Shown one piece after another: positions 7,973 through 17,487 of a DNA stretch of 64,000 nt; position 1 is the stretch's first letter; each line of letters starts with the position of its first letter. Source of the DNA: an uncultured Candidatus Saccharibacteria bacterium (GTDB lineage Bacteria; Patescibacteriota; Saccharimonadia; Saccharimonadales; Saccharimonadaceae); the NCBI GenBank assembly GCA_946530965.1, contig CAMNAK010000002.1, forward strand, positions 308,442 through 372,441. The letters run 5' to 3'. The notes under the pieces are model-generated. The model had not been told where the DNA came from and did not search any database. It worked only from the letters and a program-made list of their open reading frames with translations. The translations under genes and the position numbers were made by a program.

Positions 7973-9472
7973 ATGAATCCAGCAAACCCAGATAATCAAA
8001 CTACTCCAACGGCTATGCCTGTGAGCCAACAATCGCAGCCCGTCATGCCTGTTCGGTCGCAGTCACAGAGTGAGGCTTTTGTCGGGCCTCAGGCTCCGCA
8101 AGTGCAAACTCCGCCGACGCAAGTATCGCAACAAGCTGCTATAGAACAGCTCACTGCAACTGGCGCGAAAAATAAAAAGGCCTGGACTTTAGTTTTAGCA
8201 TGGATTACTTTTATTGCCAGCGCAGCATTGTTTATCATGCTTGGTCCAGTCAGTCTTATTATGGCTATTGGTTCTGGTCCGTATTGGCTAATGGTTAGCC
8301 TTTGGTGGATGCCTTTGGTTTATAAGATATTCCTCTTTGCGATGCCGGCAATTCTTATCTTGGCAGGTTTAAGCACTTCTCTGACTTATAGAAAATTCCC
8401 ATCAAAAATGAGAACAGTAGCCATTTTGTTTTCTAGCACTGTTATTGGGGCGCCAATCGCTTGGCTTGCACTAGGTGGTATGATACGGATGAGGTTATCG
8501 GTATTTACGATAATTATGGGGGTCGTAGTAATAATGCCTATACTCATACTCATTGCATTTAAGATAAGAGAAAAAAGAAGCATTGCATCTCTTTCAGTGC
8601 AGAATACAAACAAGACGGCTGCGGTGACTACGTGCGTGATTCTACTACTAGCGATAGCGGTCGAACTTGTCATTGCTGTAATTCTGGCAATTGCTCCGCT
8701 ATCGAACCTAATCGCTATGCATAATCAGCAAAAACAAAGAGAGCAAGCAATAGAGTCGGCTGCCGAATCGAGTGGTTCAAAGAGTTCTGGTAGTCTCGCT
8801 AAAATGGTTTATGCTGTTTGCCTCGGAGAATACGACGTAGTCTATCAGAGTAACGAAGATACTGGGATATTTGAATGTAAGGAAAGCTCTGAGGTTTATT
8901 CTGTGACAGATTATCACAAAGGAAAAACCGGGTATTATACCTCAGCGTCTGCTGCTTATCTCGGAAACATGTATGACGAAACGGCGGAGAAATACTTTAA
9001 AGACACGCAATACATGTATCGTAATTTCCGTAATGAAAATTTGGGCGAGGATCTCATACTTCTAATAGAAGCTCAATCAGAGGACGAAGTTGTAGAGAAT
9101 ACTATCGACGGTATCTACGAATGCATAAAAGAAAAGAACTCGAAATTCATCACGCCGATTAATGTAATAGTTTTTTATACCGAAAAACTAGATACAGCAA
9201 AAAGTACTCTGGATTATGTCGTGCTGTCAACTGCGATTGGTACTCATTCTTCATTGCCTAACGGAAATGTATTTGGTGAGTATGCTTTTGATATGGATTA
9301 TGAAATGCCGGCCATTGGCGAAATTGCTTCAAATCCAAGTCTCTACTCTTCTCAGACGCGGGATGCGCTTAAATTCCATCGTCATATATTCGCAGAGATA
9401 GATAACGGCAGCGAGATTACGAAGGATGAATTATATACGACATTGAAAGATTCTTTTAAAGAAGGCTTATAA
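7973..9472 (+). CDS. Polytopic membrane protein of unknown function
   Basis: A 499-residue protein I do not recognise. Residues 1-60 are rich in Gln, Pro, Ser and Val and are probably disordered and cytosolic. Residues about 70-250 carry five or six hydrophobic segments (for example WTLVLAWITFIASAALFIML and VILLLAIAVELVIAVILAIA). Residues 265-499 form a soluble domain rich in Tyr and acidic residues, with two Cys near CLGEYDVV and FECKES. A TATAAT at 7934-7939 is the likely -10; the leader has no clear SD. It stands alone between a Nudix gene and a converging GNAT gene. Confidence 0.75.
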   Translation: MNPANPDNQTTPTAMPVSQQSQPVMPVRSQSQSEAFVGPQAPQVQTPPTQVSQQAAIEQLTATGAKNKKAWTLVLAWITFIASAALFIMLGPVSLIMAIGSGPYWLMVSLWWMPLVYKIFLFAMPAILILAGLSTSLTYRKFPSKMRTVAILFSSTVIGAPIAWLALGGMIRMRLSVFTIIMGVVVIMPILILIAFKIREKRSIASLSVQNTNKTAAVTTCVILLLAIAVELVIAVILAIAPLSNLIAMHNQQKQREQAIESAAESSGSKSSGSLAKMVYAVCLGEYDVVYQSNEDTGIFECKESSEVYSVTDYHKGKTGYYTSASAAYLGNMYDETAEKYFKDTQYMYRNFRNENLGEDLILLIEAQSEDEVVENTIDGIYECIKEKNSKFITPINVIVFYTEKLDTAKSTLDYVVLSTAIGTHSSLPNGNVFGEYAFDMDYEMPAIGEIASNPSLYSSQTRDALKFHRHIFAEIDNGSEITKDELYTTLKDSFKEGL

Positions 9473-9487
9473 AAACAAAGAAGCCAA

Positions 9488-9997
9488 TTAGGCTAAAGAA
9501 TTTGGATTCATAATTGCCATTCGGCGTAAATCAAACATTTGTCCATTGTATGGGCGGTTGGCCGGCTGCGTGCCAAAACTCAAAAAGCCAGCTTTTTCGT
9601 AACTTTTAATTGCAGCTGGGTTTCCTTCGCTTACTAATAGTCGGATGCTTTTTAAGCCACGATTTTCGAAGCCGTATTTTACCAATTGCTTAGTTGCTGC
9701 CGTGCCAATGCCTTTTCCGCGTGTATCTTTACTATATAATCCGATACTGAGCATTGCGGATTTCTTTTCAAAGTTATAGTCGTATAGTGCGCAATACCCC
9801 ACCATTTTTCCGTCGTTCAGGATAATAAAGTAATCGTCTTTATTTGCTATATTTTTACTTATCCATTTTTTTACGGATTCTAAATCCGCATCCGCTTGAT
9901 AAAAATCGTAATTTGTATCATCTAAGCGCATCTTTAAAATAAACTCAGCAAATTCTGGGTTTTCTAAAGTCAGTGGAGCGAGTCTGATATTTGTCAT
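9488..9997 (-). CDS. GNAT family N-acetyltransferase (RimJ/RimL-like)
   Basis: About 169 residues from the ATG at 9997 (MTNIRLAPLTLENPEF). It transfers acetyl from acetyl-CoA to an amine. Motif A with the CoA pyrophosphate loop is seen as DTRGKGIGTAATKQLVKYGF, followed by the motif B region RLLVSEGNPAAIKSYEKAGF. An upstream in-frame TTG at 10019-10021 would add eight residues (MIKPHQFF). I prefer the ATG because family members usually begin with the IRLxPL strand, though neither start has a good SD. The acceptor could be a ribosomal protein, an antibiotic or a small amine. Confidence 0.88.
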   Translation of the reverse strand: MTNIRLAPLTLENPEFAEFILKMRLDDTNYDFYQADADLESVKKWISKNIANKDDYFIILNDGKMVGYCALYDYNFEKKSAMLSIGLYSKDTRGKGIGTAATKQLVKYGFENRGLKSIRLLVSEGNPAAIKSYEKAGFLSFGTQPANRPYNGQMFDLRRMAIMNPNSLA

Positions 9998-10084
9998 AAA
10001 AAATTGGTGGGGCTTAATCAATCAGGTTTTAATAAGTTATAAAAATGAAATACGAGATGCTTTAATCTTTTGTGTCTTAAGCAA

Positions 10085-10753
10085 CTAGTTGTTAATATTC
10101 TTGATACCAACTTCTGGGATCATTACACCTGCTGGCATATCGATAATAAAACGAATTAAGCGAGCGACTTCCTTAGTATCGACTCCGTTAGCCATATTCT
10201 TTTCAATGCTTAATTTCTTAAACATATCGGTTTTCATCATTCCCGGCATGACATCGGTGACTCGAATGCCGTATTTTGCGAGCTCATCTTGAAGGGATTT
10301 TGTGAAGCCAGTAACTCCCCATTTTGTAGCATTATAGACCACGCGTTCTGCTTTGTGATTGATGCCAGCTTGAGAATTAATATTAATAATTAACCCGTCG
10401 CCGTTTTTCTTCATTTCTGGAATAACTGCCTTGGAGCAGTTTATTACGCCGAGCAGATTTACTTTAACTACTGCTTCAATACGATCAATGTCGTTTGTAT
10501 CTAGTTCATCTTGAATCCATAAGCCAGCGCAATTAATAAGAACATCGATCTTGCCGATTTTTTCGGTAATTGTTTTAACTGACGCGTAGTCGGTCACATC
10601 ACAAACATAGTAATCGCAACCTACTTCACTAGCGACATCTTTTAACTTCGCTTCATTAGTCGCAAGAATGGTGACTTTATTATCTTTTGACAAATTTTCG
10701 GCTAAGGATTTACCCAAGCCATCACTACCGCCAGTTATAACAATGTTTTTCAT
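10085..10753 (-). CDS. Short-chain dehydrogenase/reductase (SDR) family oxidoreductase
   Basis: A 222-residue classical SDR with a Rossmann fold. The cofactor loop is GGSDGLGKSLA at the N-terminus, NCAG follows at about residue 84, and the catalytic Tyr and Lys are in YNATKWG, preceded by the INSQAG serine strand. The enzyme reduces or oxidises a carbonyl or alcohol with NAD(P)H. At 222 residues it is shorter than most SDRs, which lack little else. An AAGGTG SD lies upstream of the ATG and a TGATATAAT -10 further upstream. The substrate is unknown. Confidence 0.92.
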   Translation of the reverse strand: MKNIVITGGSDGLGKSLAENLSKDNKVTILATNEAKLKDVASEVGCDYYVCDVTDYASVKTITEKIGKIDVLINCAGLWIQDELDTNDIDRIEAVVKVNLLGVINCSKAVIPEMKKNGDGLIININSQAGINHKAERVVYNATKWGVTGFTKSLQDELAKYGIRVTDVMPGMMKTDMFKKLSIEKNMANGVDTKEVARLIRFIIDMPAGVMIPEVGIKNINN

Positions 10754-10894
10754 TTTTACACCTTAATGTCTTAATAACTTGCTGCAATTATATCATGGAA
10801 ACTCCAGGCCAAATTGTCGCGGGATTAACAGGTATTTACTGATTGCAGAATAGTTGACGCTAAATGGTATAATCAGCTAAAAGGACAACTTAAA

Positions 10895-11392
10895 ATGAGC
10901 AAAGCATTACTTGTAATTGATATGCAAGAAGCGTGTGTCGGTAAGAACCACGCAGAATTCTTTAAATACGACAGTGATATTATCACTAAAGTTAATGAAG
11001 AAATAAAAGCTAATGAGAATGTTGTCTATATTCGCAATCTCATGAAGAAAAACTTCATTAATAAACTTGCACCAGTACATATTTTTGATGGCGACAAGGG
11101 CGCCGAATTAGCCGAAGATTTGCTCAAAAAAGGCAATGCGGTTTTTGATAAATACAAAGGCGATGCTTTTTCTAATCCACAACTGCTTGAACATTTACAG
11201 AAGAATGGTATCGACACTGTAGAAGTGGTAGGCGTTGATGGTGGCGGTTGTGTTGCTTTGACTGCGCTTGGTGCAATTGAAAATGGTTTCAAAGTTATCG
11301 TGAATACGAAAGCTATCGGAACTATGTTCGAGAAAAAGAAAGATAAATACTTCCAAATGCTAGAAAAGAAGGGCGCAACGTTTATTAGATAA
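10895..11392 (+). CDS. Cysteine hydrolase (isochorismatase superfamily)
   Basis: A 165-residue isochorismatase-like hydrolase. The catalytic triad is visible: Asp in LVIDMQEA (residue 8), Lys in the KYKGDAFSNP region, and Cys in GVDGGGCVALTAL. Family members hydrolyse nicotinamide, isochorismate, carbamoyl or related amide groups. Nicotinamidase use is possible, but metal-ligand histidines are not obvious, so the substrate is open. A TATAAT -10 lies about 25 nt upstream of an AGGA-type SD. It is followed by a methyltransferase gene on the same strand after a 27-nt gap. Confidence 0.88.
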   Translation: MSKALLVIDMQEACVGKNHAEFFKYDSDIITKVNEEIKANENVVYIRNLMKKNFINKLAPVHIFDGDKGAELAEDLLKKGNAVFDKYKGDAFSNPQLLEHLQKNGIDTVEVVGVDGGGCVALTALGAIENGFKVIVNTKAIGTMFEKKKDKYFQMLEKKGATFIR

Positions 11393-11419
11393 AACACATA
11401 ATAGTAGAAAGGAGAATGA

Positions 11420-12079
11420 ATGGTAGATTCTAAAGCATGGAACTGGAATATGGTAAAAGGCGACCACGAGAAATATTGGCAAGAGCCAGCGATGGAATCT
11501 TATTATCTCATCAACCGATGGCTTTCCCAGAACAAAAGCGATTTCCTCGATCTCGGTTGTGGTTTGGGGAGACATACTATTCAATTTACCAAAGCAGGGT
11601 TTAATACTTCTGGGTTTGATTTAAGCGAAACATCGATCAAAAGAACAGAAGAGTACGCTGAGCAAGCAGGAGTAAAAGTCGATTTACAAGTTGGTGATAT
11701 GCTGAACCTGCCGTACGGTGATGATAGTTTCGATTGTATTTATTGTCGCAACGTAATATCCCATACTGATACAGCGGGAATGAGAAAAATTGTTTCTGAG
11801 CTAAAACGAGTCTTGAGAAAAGGCGGGGAGTGTTATTTGACTTTAGGTTCAAAGCAGACCTGGGGCTTTCAGCAAGATTGGCCGGTGGTGGACGAGAACA
11901 CAAAAATTAGAGTTGAGGATGGACCGGAGAATGGCATACCACATTTTTATGCCGACTATGATCTAATCGTAGATTTATTCAAGGACTTTGAAATCGTGAA
12001 AGTTTTTCAAGTTGAAGAGTTTATTACAAAAGAGCGAACCACTAGCTCATATCACTATCACGTATTAATCAGAAAATAA
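11420..12079 (+). CDS. Class I SAM-dependent methyltransferase
   Basis: A 219-residue methyltransferase. Motif I (SAM binding) is FLDLGCGLGRHTIQF, followed by FDLSETSI as the acidic strand and the motif IV region DCIYCRNVISH. This is the UbiE/SAM_11 type of small-molecule methyltransferase. A good SD (AAAGGAG) lies about 5 nt upstream of the ATG. The gene lies 27 nt behind the cysteine hydrolase and may share its transcript. The methyl acceptor cannot be inferred. Confidence 0.9.
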   Translation: MVDSKAWNWNMVKGDHEKYWQEPAMESYYLINRWLSQNKSDFLDLGCGLGRHTIQFTKAGFNTSGFDLSETSIKRTEEYAEQAGVKVDLQVGDMLNLPYGDDSFDCIYCRNVISHTDTAGMRKIVSELKRVLRKGGECYLTLGSKQTWGFQQDWPVVDENTKIRVEDGPENGIPHFYADYDLIVDLFKDFEIVKVFQVEEFITKERTTSSYHYHVLIRK

Positions 12080-12156
12080 TAACCTGATTGTTTAGGGTAT
12101 TAACACTGCATAGATGACATATTCGGAAGAAATTATGCAATGAGTATAATAAGAGT

Positions 12157-13635
12157 ATGATAGATAGTCCCGAAAAAGTTCCAGGAGCTTTGGATGATTC
12201 GCAACCCACTGGGTGGGAAGGTGTTGCTGCCATGGCAAATAAATACCCGAAGGGTGATGAAATCGTGGATTCTATAAAACCTGAGGAATCATCTAAATTT
12301 ACAGAAATGAAAAATTTAGAAGAAATACATAATTGCGAAATTGATATGGTAGCCGAAAACCCTGATGTTTTGGGCTACAATATCGACAGCAAGCTTATTA
12401 TTTGGCCAGAAAGACGAAAGCAAGCTATAAGAGCTAAAGAGTTTTTGAATTCTGGCGGAGATATAGCAGTACTATCAGAACAGTTTGGGCTACCTGCGGG
12501 ACGAATACAAGAAGCAATAGACGATGAACTCCTAAAAGATGAAATGTTAGACGACATGCTATCTAGATTGCCAGAGGGAGTAATATTTAGAATTAATCCT
12601 CATGCTCCACAATCGGTTTTTTCGGTAGCAAATTCAGAAAGAATTACGAACGAGAACGGTGAAAACAGATTTCGTATTGACAGTGATGTAATGACGCAAG
12701 TTAGAAAAATTAGAGAGAAAGCTGCCGGATCGGAATTATTGGTAGTTATGAATCAATTACATGAAGATGAAGATGGCGAACTGACTAGCAATATACCAGA
12801 AAATCCAGCAGACTATATTGCTTTGTGTCAGAGTTTTATAGAACAAAGCGGATATTCAGAGCAAGCCGGAAAAGGATTAGTCCTGGAACTCGGGAATGAA
12901 TGTAATATGAGTCACGAGAGTAACGGCCCCTTATTTAAATCCGAAGCATTTGCTGAAACAGTTGATGCTGAGGCATATGCGAATCTTTATTTTGAAACTG
13001 CAAAGGCTCTGAAGGCTTCTTTTCCTGATATTAAGCTATCATTAACTGGCACTGCTTTCTATGACTATGATTTTACAAAGCAAGTTATTGATATTATTCA
13101 GGCCAGAAAAGATGCAGACGAGTTGTTAAAGGAAACTAAACTTATTGATGTAATTAGTTTTCATCCATACAGAAAGACCGTTGAAAGTCCCACTCCGTTT
13201 ATGAGTAACGGTAAAGAACTTAGCGAACCGGAAGTTAGAAAAAGGTCGCAAGAGTACTGGGAATCTCTCAGCGCTGAAGAAAAAGACACATTCAAACAAG
13301 AGATACTAGCTGGGTTAACTGAAGAAGAGAAAGCTATAGCCGCTAAACTATCTAGCGAAGAAATAGAGAGTAGTATCGCCTATAAAGCATACGCAAATTT
13401 TGACCATCAGTTAGAATCATTGAGAGAAATTGCCGATCAGATAGGAGCTGAAGTTACTGTTGGGGAAATAAGTTTTTATGCGGGAGAGTGGGGAGAATCC
13501 ATTGACGAAAATGAACAAGAAAGAAACGCGGTCTATGGACGCGAAATGGGTTATACTAGCCTTCTATGGCCTGGTGAGCAAATCGTAAAACACGAAAATC
13601 CAGAACGACGCAAATACTCAGAATCGAACAAATAA
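12157..13635 (+). CDS. Putative intracellular clan-A-type glycoside hydrolase-like protein
   Basis: A 492-residue protein without signal peptide. I do not recognise a named family. Its C-terminal two-thirds looks like a (beta/alpha)8 clan GH-A barrel. LVLELGNECN holds an Asn-Glu pair (E248) as in the acid/base strand 4, ISFHPYR (H336) fits strand 6, and TVGEISFYAGEWG (E437) fits the strand 7 nucleophile. Residues about 95-130 (GGDIAVLSEQFGLPAGRIQEAI) resemble a helix-turn-helix. A Lys/Glu-rich helical insert lies at about residues 360-415. A TATAAT (12145-12150) ends 6 nt before the ATG, so it is probably leaderless. Activity is unproven. Confidence 0.6.
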   Translation: MIDSPEKVPGALDDSQPTGWEGVAAMANKYPKGDEIVDSIKPEESSKFTEMKNLEEIHNCEIDMVAENPDVLGYNIDSKLIIWPERRKQAIRAKEFLNSGGDIAVLSEQFGLPAGRIQEAIDDELLKDEMLDDMLSRLPEGVIFRINPHAPQSVFSVANSERITNENGENRFRIDSDVMTQVRKIREKAAGSELLVVMNQLHEDEDGELTSNIPENPADYIALCQSFIEQSGYSEQAGKGLVLELGNECNMSHESNGPLFKSEAFAETVDAEAYANLYFETAKALKASFPDIKLSLTGTAFYDYDFTKQVIDIIQARKDADELLKETKLIDVISFHPYRKTVESPTPFMSNGKELSEPEVRKRSQEYWESLSAEEKDTFKQEILAGLTEEEKAIAAKLSSEEIESSIAYKAYANFDHQLESLREIADQIGAEVTVGEISFYAGEWGESIDENEQERNAVYGREMGYTSLLWPGEQIVKHENPERRKYSESNK

Positions 13636-13655
13636 AAAATACCCTGCGGGCATTT
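13631..13655 (-). terminator. Intrinsic terminator of tRNA-Val
   Basis: On the minus strand an 8-bp stem (13648-13655 with 13637-13644, one G-U pair) with a 3-nt loop is followed by six T residues. On the plus strand one pair becomes A-C, so the minus strand is the better fit. Confidence 0.65.
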
Positions 13656-13665
13656 GTTATTTGTT

Positions 13666-13742
13666 TGGTGGATCTTACTGGGCTCGAACCAGTGACCTTG
13701 CGAATGTGAATCGCACGCTCTAGCCAACTGAGCTAAAGATCC
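13666..13742 (-). tRNA. tRNA-Val(CAC), CCA encoded
   Basis: The minus strand folds into a full cloverleaf. It has acceptor GGATCTT/AAGATCC, D stem GCTC/GAGC, anticodon stem TGCGA/TCGCA with loop TTCACAT (anticodon CAC), and T arm ACTGG-TTCGAGC-CCAGT. The discriminator A is followed by an encoded CCA. It reads the GUG codon. A TATAAT lies just upstream at about 13760 on the minus strand. Confidence 0.95.
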
Positions 13743-13787
13743 GTAAATATAAAAGTATTATAACAGATAACCGCAAATTTGAGCTAC

Positions 13788-13816
13788 TTGACTAAAACGC
13801 TAAAAAGTAGTATAAT
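13788..13816 (+). promoter_or_regulatory. Strong sigma70-type promoter of the 105-aa gene
   Basis: TTGACT (13788-13793), 17-bp spacer, TATAAT (13811-13816). The 38-nt leader has a GGAGGTG SD that can pair with a nearby CCTC (gagg/cctc), so the SD could be partly hidden. Confidence 0.8.
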
Positions 13817-13854
13817 ATATAAATCTTTGTTCCCGAAATGGAGGTGCATTCCTC

Positions 13855-14172
13855 ATGAACGAGAAAAACGGAACAAGCGCAACTACCCAGAAGCGAAAGA
13901 ACTTGGTGTTGGATCTGGCTTTACTTATTGCGGACTATCAGTCCGGAAAAATCGAGCTTAGCTTTCCAACTCACTACAAAAAGAAGCTACCCTCACCTGA
14001 TGCAAAAATCGAGAAACTCGACGAGGAGCTGTTTCAGTTCTTTCGTCACTACCTTGACGAGAGGTGGCCAGACAAGCTCATCGCAAAAACCTATGACACG
14101 ACAAGCGATGAAGTTTCTGCTGTCCGCGACCAGTGGTCCGGAATTCTCTGCCATTATTATGTCAATGCTTAA
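13855..14172 (+). CDS. Small cytosolic protein of unknown function
   Basis: A 105-residue protein I do not recognise. It is helical and charged, with no signal peptide or membrane segment. The middle (DEELFQFFRHYLDERWPDKLIAKTYDTTSDEVSAV) could include a small helix-turn-helix-like segment, but this is weak. The start is set by the GGAGGTG SD 8 nt upstream of the ATG. Its own near-consensus promoter and its own terminator make it a monocistronic unit. It belongs to the group of four SD-led loci in this window (with 18527, 43433 and 59207). Confidence 0.7.
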   Translation: MNEKNGTSATTQKRKNLVLDLALLIADYQSGKIELSFPTHYKKKLPSPDAKIEKLDEELFQFFRHYLDERWPDKLIAKTYDTTSDEVSAVRDQWSGILCHYYVNA

Positions 14173-14180
14173 GCTTACGC

Positions 14181-14216
14181 AAAAAGCCTCGCACTCTGCG
14201 GGGCTTTATTATTTTT
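14181..14216 (+). terminator. Intrinsic terminator
   Basis: The stem aaagcctcgca / tgcggggcttt with a 3-nt loop is followed by a T-rich stretch, 9 nt after the stop of the 105-residue gene. Confidence 0.8.
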
Positions 14217-14254
14217 ACCATTCTTTAGCAAAAGGTGTAGACAATAACAAAATT

Positions 14255-14267
14255 CTTATGTTAAAAT
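14255..14267 (+). promoter_or_regulatory. Promoter of the 14294 surface protein: extended -10 TATGTTAAAAT
   Basis: cttatgttaaaat provides an extended -10 (TGT TAAAAT). TAGACA (14238-14243) lies 18 bp upstream as a candidate -35. The same TATGnTAAAAT element recurs before several surface and secretion genes. Confidence 0.55.
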
Positions 14268-14280
14268 AAAGCGGTAAATA

Positions 14281-14293
14281 GGTCAAAACAAAA
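14281..14293 (+). repeat. Shared upstream motif GGTCAAAACAAAA (copy 2)
   Basis: The motif ends directly at the ATG of the surface gene at 14294. Related copies lie at 7306-7320 (minus) and 48980-49006. Confidence 0.5.
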
Positions 14294-16324
14294 ATGAGAA
14301 TTGGAAAAACGCGTGTTTTTCAGAGCATGAAATATGTTCTGCCTGCACTAGCGCTACTGGTCATAGGTGCTTTTGCAATTATTAAGAATTCTTCCGCTAT
14401 AACTACTTGTTCCGATCATTCAGACTATTATGTTTGCTATGCCTCAGTAGAAGGTGGTCATGTGGCAAGTGCATGGGCTGATGCTGAAATTTATGGTGGC
14501 TGGCTTGGAAATGGCGTTAGGGCCTTGGCTGATCCTGGATATAAGTTTGTAGAATGGAAGAACAGTAGCGGTCAAACAGTGAGCACTAATTCATCTTTTA
14601 CTCCGTGCAACTACGATGGCTGCTCTGGTCTTTTTGTCCAAGAGAACGAAACCTATACGGCTTACTTTGAGGTTGATAGTGATGCCCCGGCTCATACCTG
14701 CACGGGATACTTTATTTGCTATGCTGCAGAAGAGGGTGGCCAGATACTTAATCGCGACAACAATGATCAGAAAAGCGGAGAACCTACTGATGGCACTAGC
14801 TCATCGTATGCAGGAAGGGGCGCGCGTGCTGTTGCAAATTCTGGATACGAGTTTATCGGCTGGTCTAAGAATGGCGGCAAAACATTCGTAAGTACTAATA
14901 CTCTGTTTATTCCTTGTGGGGCAATACAGAATAATTGCGAAGCCTCGAGCGTTGATGTTCAGCAATACGAGACTATTGCTGCATATTTTAGGCAAACGAC
15001 CCCAGCTCCAACTCCGGCAACCGAAACTATCACTCTTGGCGCTACGGTCGATACCGACGCTCTCAGTAGCAAGGCTATTAATCTTACCTTAAGCAGCGTC
15101 GAGCCTGACGCTCCAATGCCAAGCGGCACGCAAGGGACAATTTCTCAGGGCACTACCTCGGTTAGCTTTGGCGAGATTACCTATAGCGAAGAGGGTACTT
15201 GGCGCTATCGAATTAGCTTACAGACTCCAAGCGGTGTCGCAGTGGATGCAGACAACCTCGAAGTACGGGTAAGGGCTACTTTGGACGAAACGAACAATGC
15301 AATCGTTACGGAAAAGACCTACTATAAGAACAATTCTGAGCTGACATCGGAAAGCGATTTCTTCGTGCATGTTTCTAAAATTGCCCCAACTCCAGCCGAG
15401 GATAGTATCACTCTCGGAGTCTTCGTCGATGAGGGTGCGCTTGTAGGTGGCGAGGCGATCTCTCTTTCGCTAAACGGCACGCCTGCTCCAACTACAACGA
15501 GTGGGTCCATTAATGAAGACACGACTTCCGTAAGCTTTGGCGAGATACGCTTTACTGAGCCTGGCTCGCACCGTTATAACATTAGTATCAATAATCCTTA
15601 TGTTACCGCTCAGCCAGATGCAGTGAATCTCGAGGTAAAGATTGATGCTACTTTGGATGAAGCAAACAATACGATCGTTACGCAGAAGACTTACTACAAG
15701 AACGACAGCGAGGTCTCTGAATCTGATTTTGTCTTAAATATCTCCGTAGTTGCGCCAACGCCAGTAACCGATAGTGTGAGTCTAGATGATCTAATTGAAT
15801 CGGGTACTGATCTTAGTGACTTCTCCGCGAGTATGACCGCTATTGGTGATGCGCCAGCTCCAGCCAAATCACAGGGTGAGATTATTGATGATACGTCAGT
15901 GATCTTTGGTGATATTACTTTTACCGAACCTGGTAGCTATGAATATAATTTAGAGTTCAAAAATGGTGACAAAACTCTAACTATCCGATTTGTTACGGAT
16001 GCTACGGTTAATAGAAGTAATAATACTATTCAGCTTTCGGGTCGGGCTTACGACGAGGATGGTAATCAGATTAATTATGATCAGCTATGTGAATTAGTGG
16101 CCGAACTCTTAACTAAGGAACAACCTGATGATCATGGCGATGACTCTGGAGACGACTCTAGTGATGACTCTGGCGACAGTTCGGATGCTCCTAGCTCAGA
16201 TACCCCAGATACTCCAAATACGCCAAATACGAGCGATGCTATCCTAAGGGTCGCTCCACTAGCAATCTTGAGTTTTGCAGGTGTGGCTGTCTGGATTGCG
16301 GTGGCTCGCAAGATTAGCAGATAA
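14294..16324 (+). CDS. Surface protein with InlB-type repeats and three pilin-type Ig-like domains
   Basis: A 676-residue predicted cell-surface protein. Residues 1-36 are a signal peptide ([21 protein letters not shown]). Residues about 40-120 and 132-235 are two related repeats with [13 protein letters not shown] and [13 protein letters not shown] cores, as in InlB/SPOR-like surface repeats. Three tandem domains of about 115 residues follow, each with a core like SVSFGEIxxxEPGSxxYxI and DATLDExNNTIVTxKTYYKN. These resemble the Spy0128/FctA pilin domain that carries isopeptide crosslinks. A D/S/T/P-rich stalk leads to TPNTSD, a hydrophobic span and a basic tail (RKISR). This is a sortase-substrate layout with a non-canonical signal. 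It is expressed from its own promoter and ends near a terminator. Confidence 0.82.
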   Translation: MRIGKTRVFQSMKYVLPALALLVIGAFAIIKNSSAITTCSDHSDYYVCYASVEGGHVASAWADAEIYGGWLGNGVRALADPGYKFVEWKNSSGQTVSTNSSFTPCNYDGCSGLFVQENETYTAYFEVDSDAPAHTCTGYFICYAAEEGGQILNRDNNDQKSGEPTDGTSSSYAGRGARAVANSGYEFIGWSKNGGKTFVSTNTLFIPCGAIQNNCEASSVDVQQYETIAAYFRQTTPAPTPATETITLGATVDTDALSSKAINLTLSSVEPDAPMPSGTQGTISQGTTSVSFGEITYSEEGTWRYRISLQTPSGVAVDADNLEVRVRATLDETNNAIVTEKTYYKNNSELTSESDFFVHVSKIAPTPAEDSITLGVFVDEGALVGGEAISLSLNGTPAPTTTSGSINEDTTSVSFGEIRFTEPGSHRYNISINNPYVTAQPDAVNLEVKIDATLDEANNTIVTQKTYYKNDSEVSESDFVLNISVVAPTPVTDSVSLDDLIESGTDLSDFSASMTAIGDAPAPAKSQGEIIDDTSVIFGDITFTEPGSYEYNLEFKNGDKTLTIRFVTDATVNRSNNTIQLSGRAYDEDGNQINYDQLCELVAELLTKEQPDDHGDDSGDDSSDDSGDSSDAPSSDTPDTPNTPNTSDAILRVAPLAILSFAGVAVWIAVARKISR

Positions 16325-16333
16325 GCTTACAGA

Positions 16334-16370
16334 GTAAAATGCTGCCCGCTATGGGTGGTATTTTACGTTT
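16334..16370 (+). terminator. Intrinsic terminator
   Basis: A 14-bp stem (16334-16347 with 16353-16366, three G-U pairs) with a 5-nt loop is followed by a short T-rich stretch, just after the surface-protein stop. Confidence 0.65.
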
Positions 16371-16403
16371 TGGATTATTCTGGTCCTGCGCATGTAACCA
16401 TCG

Positions 16404-16433
16404 TTCGACAAGAGGTGGGAAATATAATATAAT
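16404..16433 (+). promoter_or_regulatory. prfA promoter (leaderless start)
   Basis: TTCGAC (16404-16409), 18-bp spacer, TATAAT (16428-16433). The -10 ends 7 nt before the prfA ATG at 16441. Confidence 0.7.
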
Positions 16434-16440
16434 ATGTCCA

Positions 16441-17487
16441 ATGAATCTAGATTTTGATGCTCTAAATAAAGAAAAACAGGAGATTACTGACTTCCTTAGT
16501 CAGCCAAATGCTTATGCTGACGCAAATTTTGCAACCAAAAATCGCCGTCTTGGCGAGATTGATGACCTCCTAGAACTAGGTCACAAAATCGAACAGCTTA
16601 AGTCTGACATCAAAGAAGCTGAAACTGACGCCGAGCTTGCCGAATTCAAAGCCGACCTCGAAAAAGAACTCGAAGAATCTGAAGCTAAGCTTTCCGAGAT
16701 GCTTCTTCCTCGCGATCCTAACGATGACAAGCCTGCTATTATCGAAATTCGCGCCGGCGCAGGCGGTGACGAGGCTAGCCTTTTTGCCGGCGACCTCTAT
16801 CGCATGTATCTCCGCTACGCTGAAACCCATAACATGAAGGTTGAACTTCAGTCCGAAAGCGTTAATGACGCTGGTGGCTACAAAGAGGTTATCTTCCGTG
16901 TTTCTGGCGACCGCCCATATGGTCAGCTAAAGTTCGAAGGCGGCGTTCATCGCGTTCAGCGCATCCCAGTAACCGAATCTCAGGGTCGTATTCATACTAG
17001 TACGGCAACCGTAGCTGTTCTTCCGGAAGCAGAGGAGCAGGATCTTGAAATCAATCCAGAAGATCTTCGAATCGATATCTATCGTTCCGGAGGTCACGGT
17101 GGTCAGGGTGTTAATACTACCGACTCCGCTGTTCGTATTACTCACTTGCCAACTGGTCTCGTTGTCGCTATGCAGGACGAACGTTCTCAGCAGCAGAACC
17201 GTATCAAGGCTATGACTGTTCTTCGCAGCCGCCTCTTGGAGCGCAAGCTTGCCGAGGATCGCGCCAACGCCTCTGATGCTCGCAAATCCCTTATTGGTAC
17301 TGGTGACCGCAGTGAAAAGATTCGTACTTATAACTTCCCGCAGGATCGCATAACAGATCACCGCATCCATTATTCTCGCAGCAATATTTCTGCTGCTATG
17401 GATGGCGATATCGAAGATATTATCGAGGAGCTACAGAAAAATGAACGTGAGCTCATGGCTGAAAAGAGCAGCGACATCGCAAATTAG
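16441..17487 (+). CDS. prfA: Peptide chain release factor 1
   Basis: A 348-residue RF1 that ends translation at UAA and UAG. The stop-codon-reading tripeptide is PVT ([10 protein letters not shown]), which marks RF1 and not RF2. The peptidyl-transferase GGQ motif is in [11 protein letters not shown], followed by the conserved [11 protein letters not shown]. An open frame extends upstream to 16339, but homologous sequence begins at [12 protein letters not shown] and the promoter sits just before 16441, so I chose that ATG. The 3' end overlaps the prmC start, and PrmC methylates the GGQ glutamine of this protein. Confidence 0.96.
   Translation: MNLDFDALNKEKQEITDFLSQPNAYADANFATKNRRLGEIDDLLELGHKIEQLKSDIKEAETDAELAEFKADLEKELEESEAKLSEMLLPRDPNDDKPAIIEIRAGAGGDEASLFAGDLYRMYLRYAETHNMKVELQSESVNDAGGYKEVIFRVSGDRPYGQLKFEGGVHRVQRIPVTESQGRIHTSTATVAVLPEAEEQDLEINPEDLRIDIYRSGGHGGQGVNTTDSAVRITHLPTGLVVAMQDERSQQQNRIKAMTVLRSRLLERKLAEDRANASDARKSLIGTGDRSEKIRTYNFPQDRITDHRIHYSRSNISAAMDGDIEDIIEELQKNERELMAEKSSDIAN

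Noticed and set aside
16339..16440. Extended N-terminus of RF1
   Set aside because: The extra 34 codons are not RF1-like, cover the terminator and promoter, and the -10 places the start at 16441.
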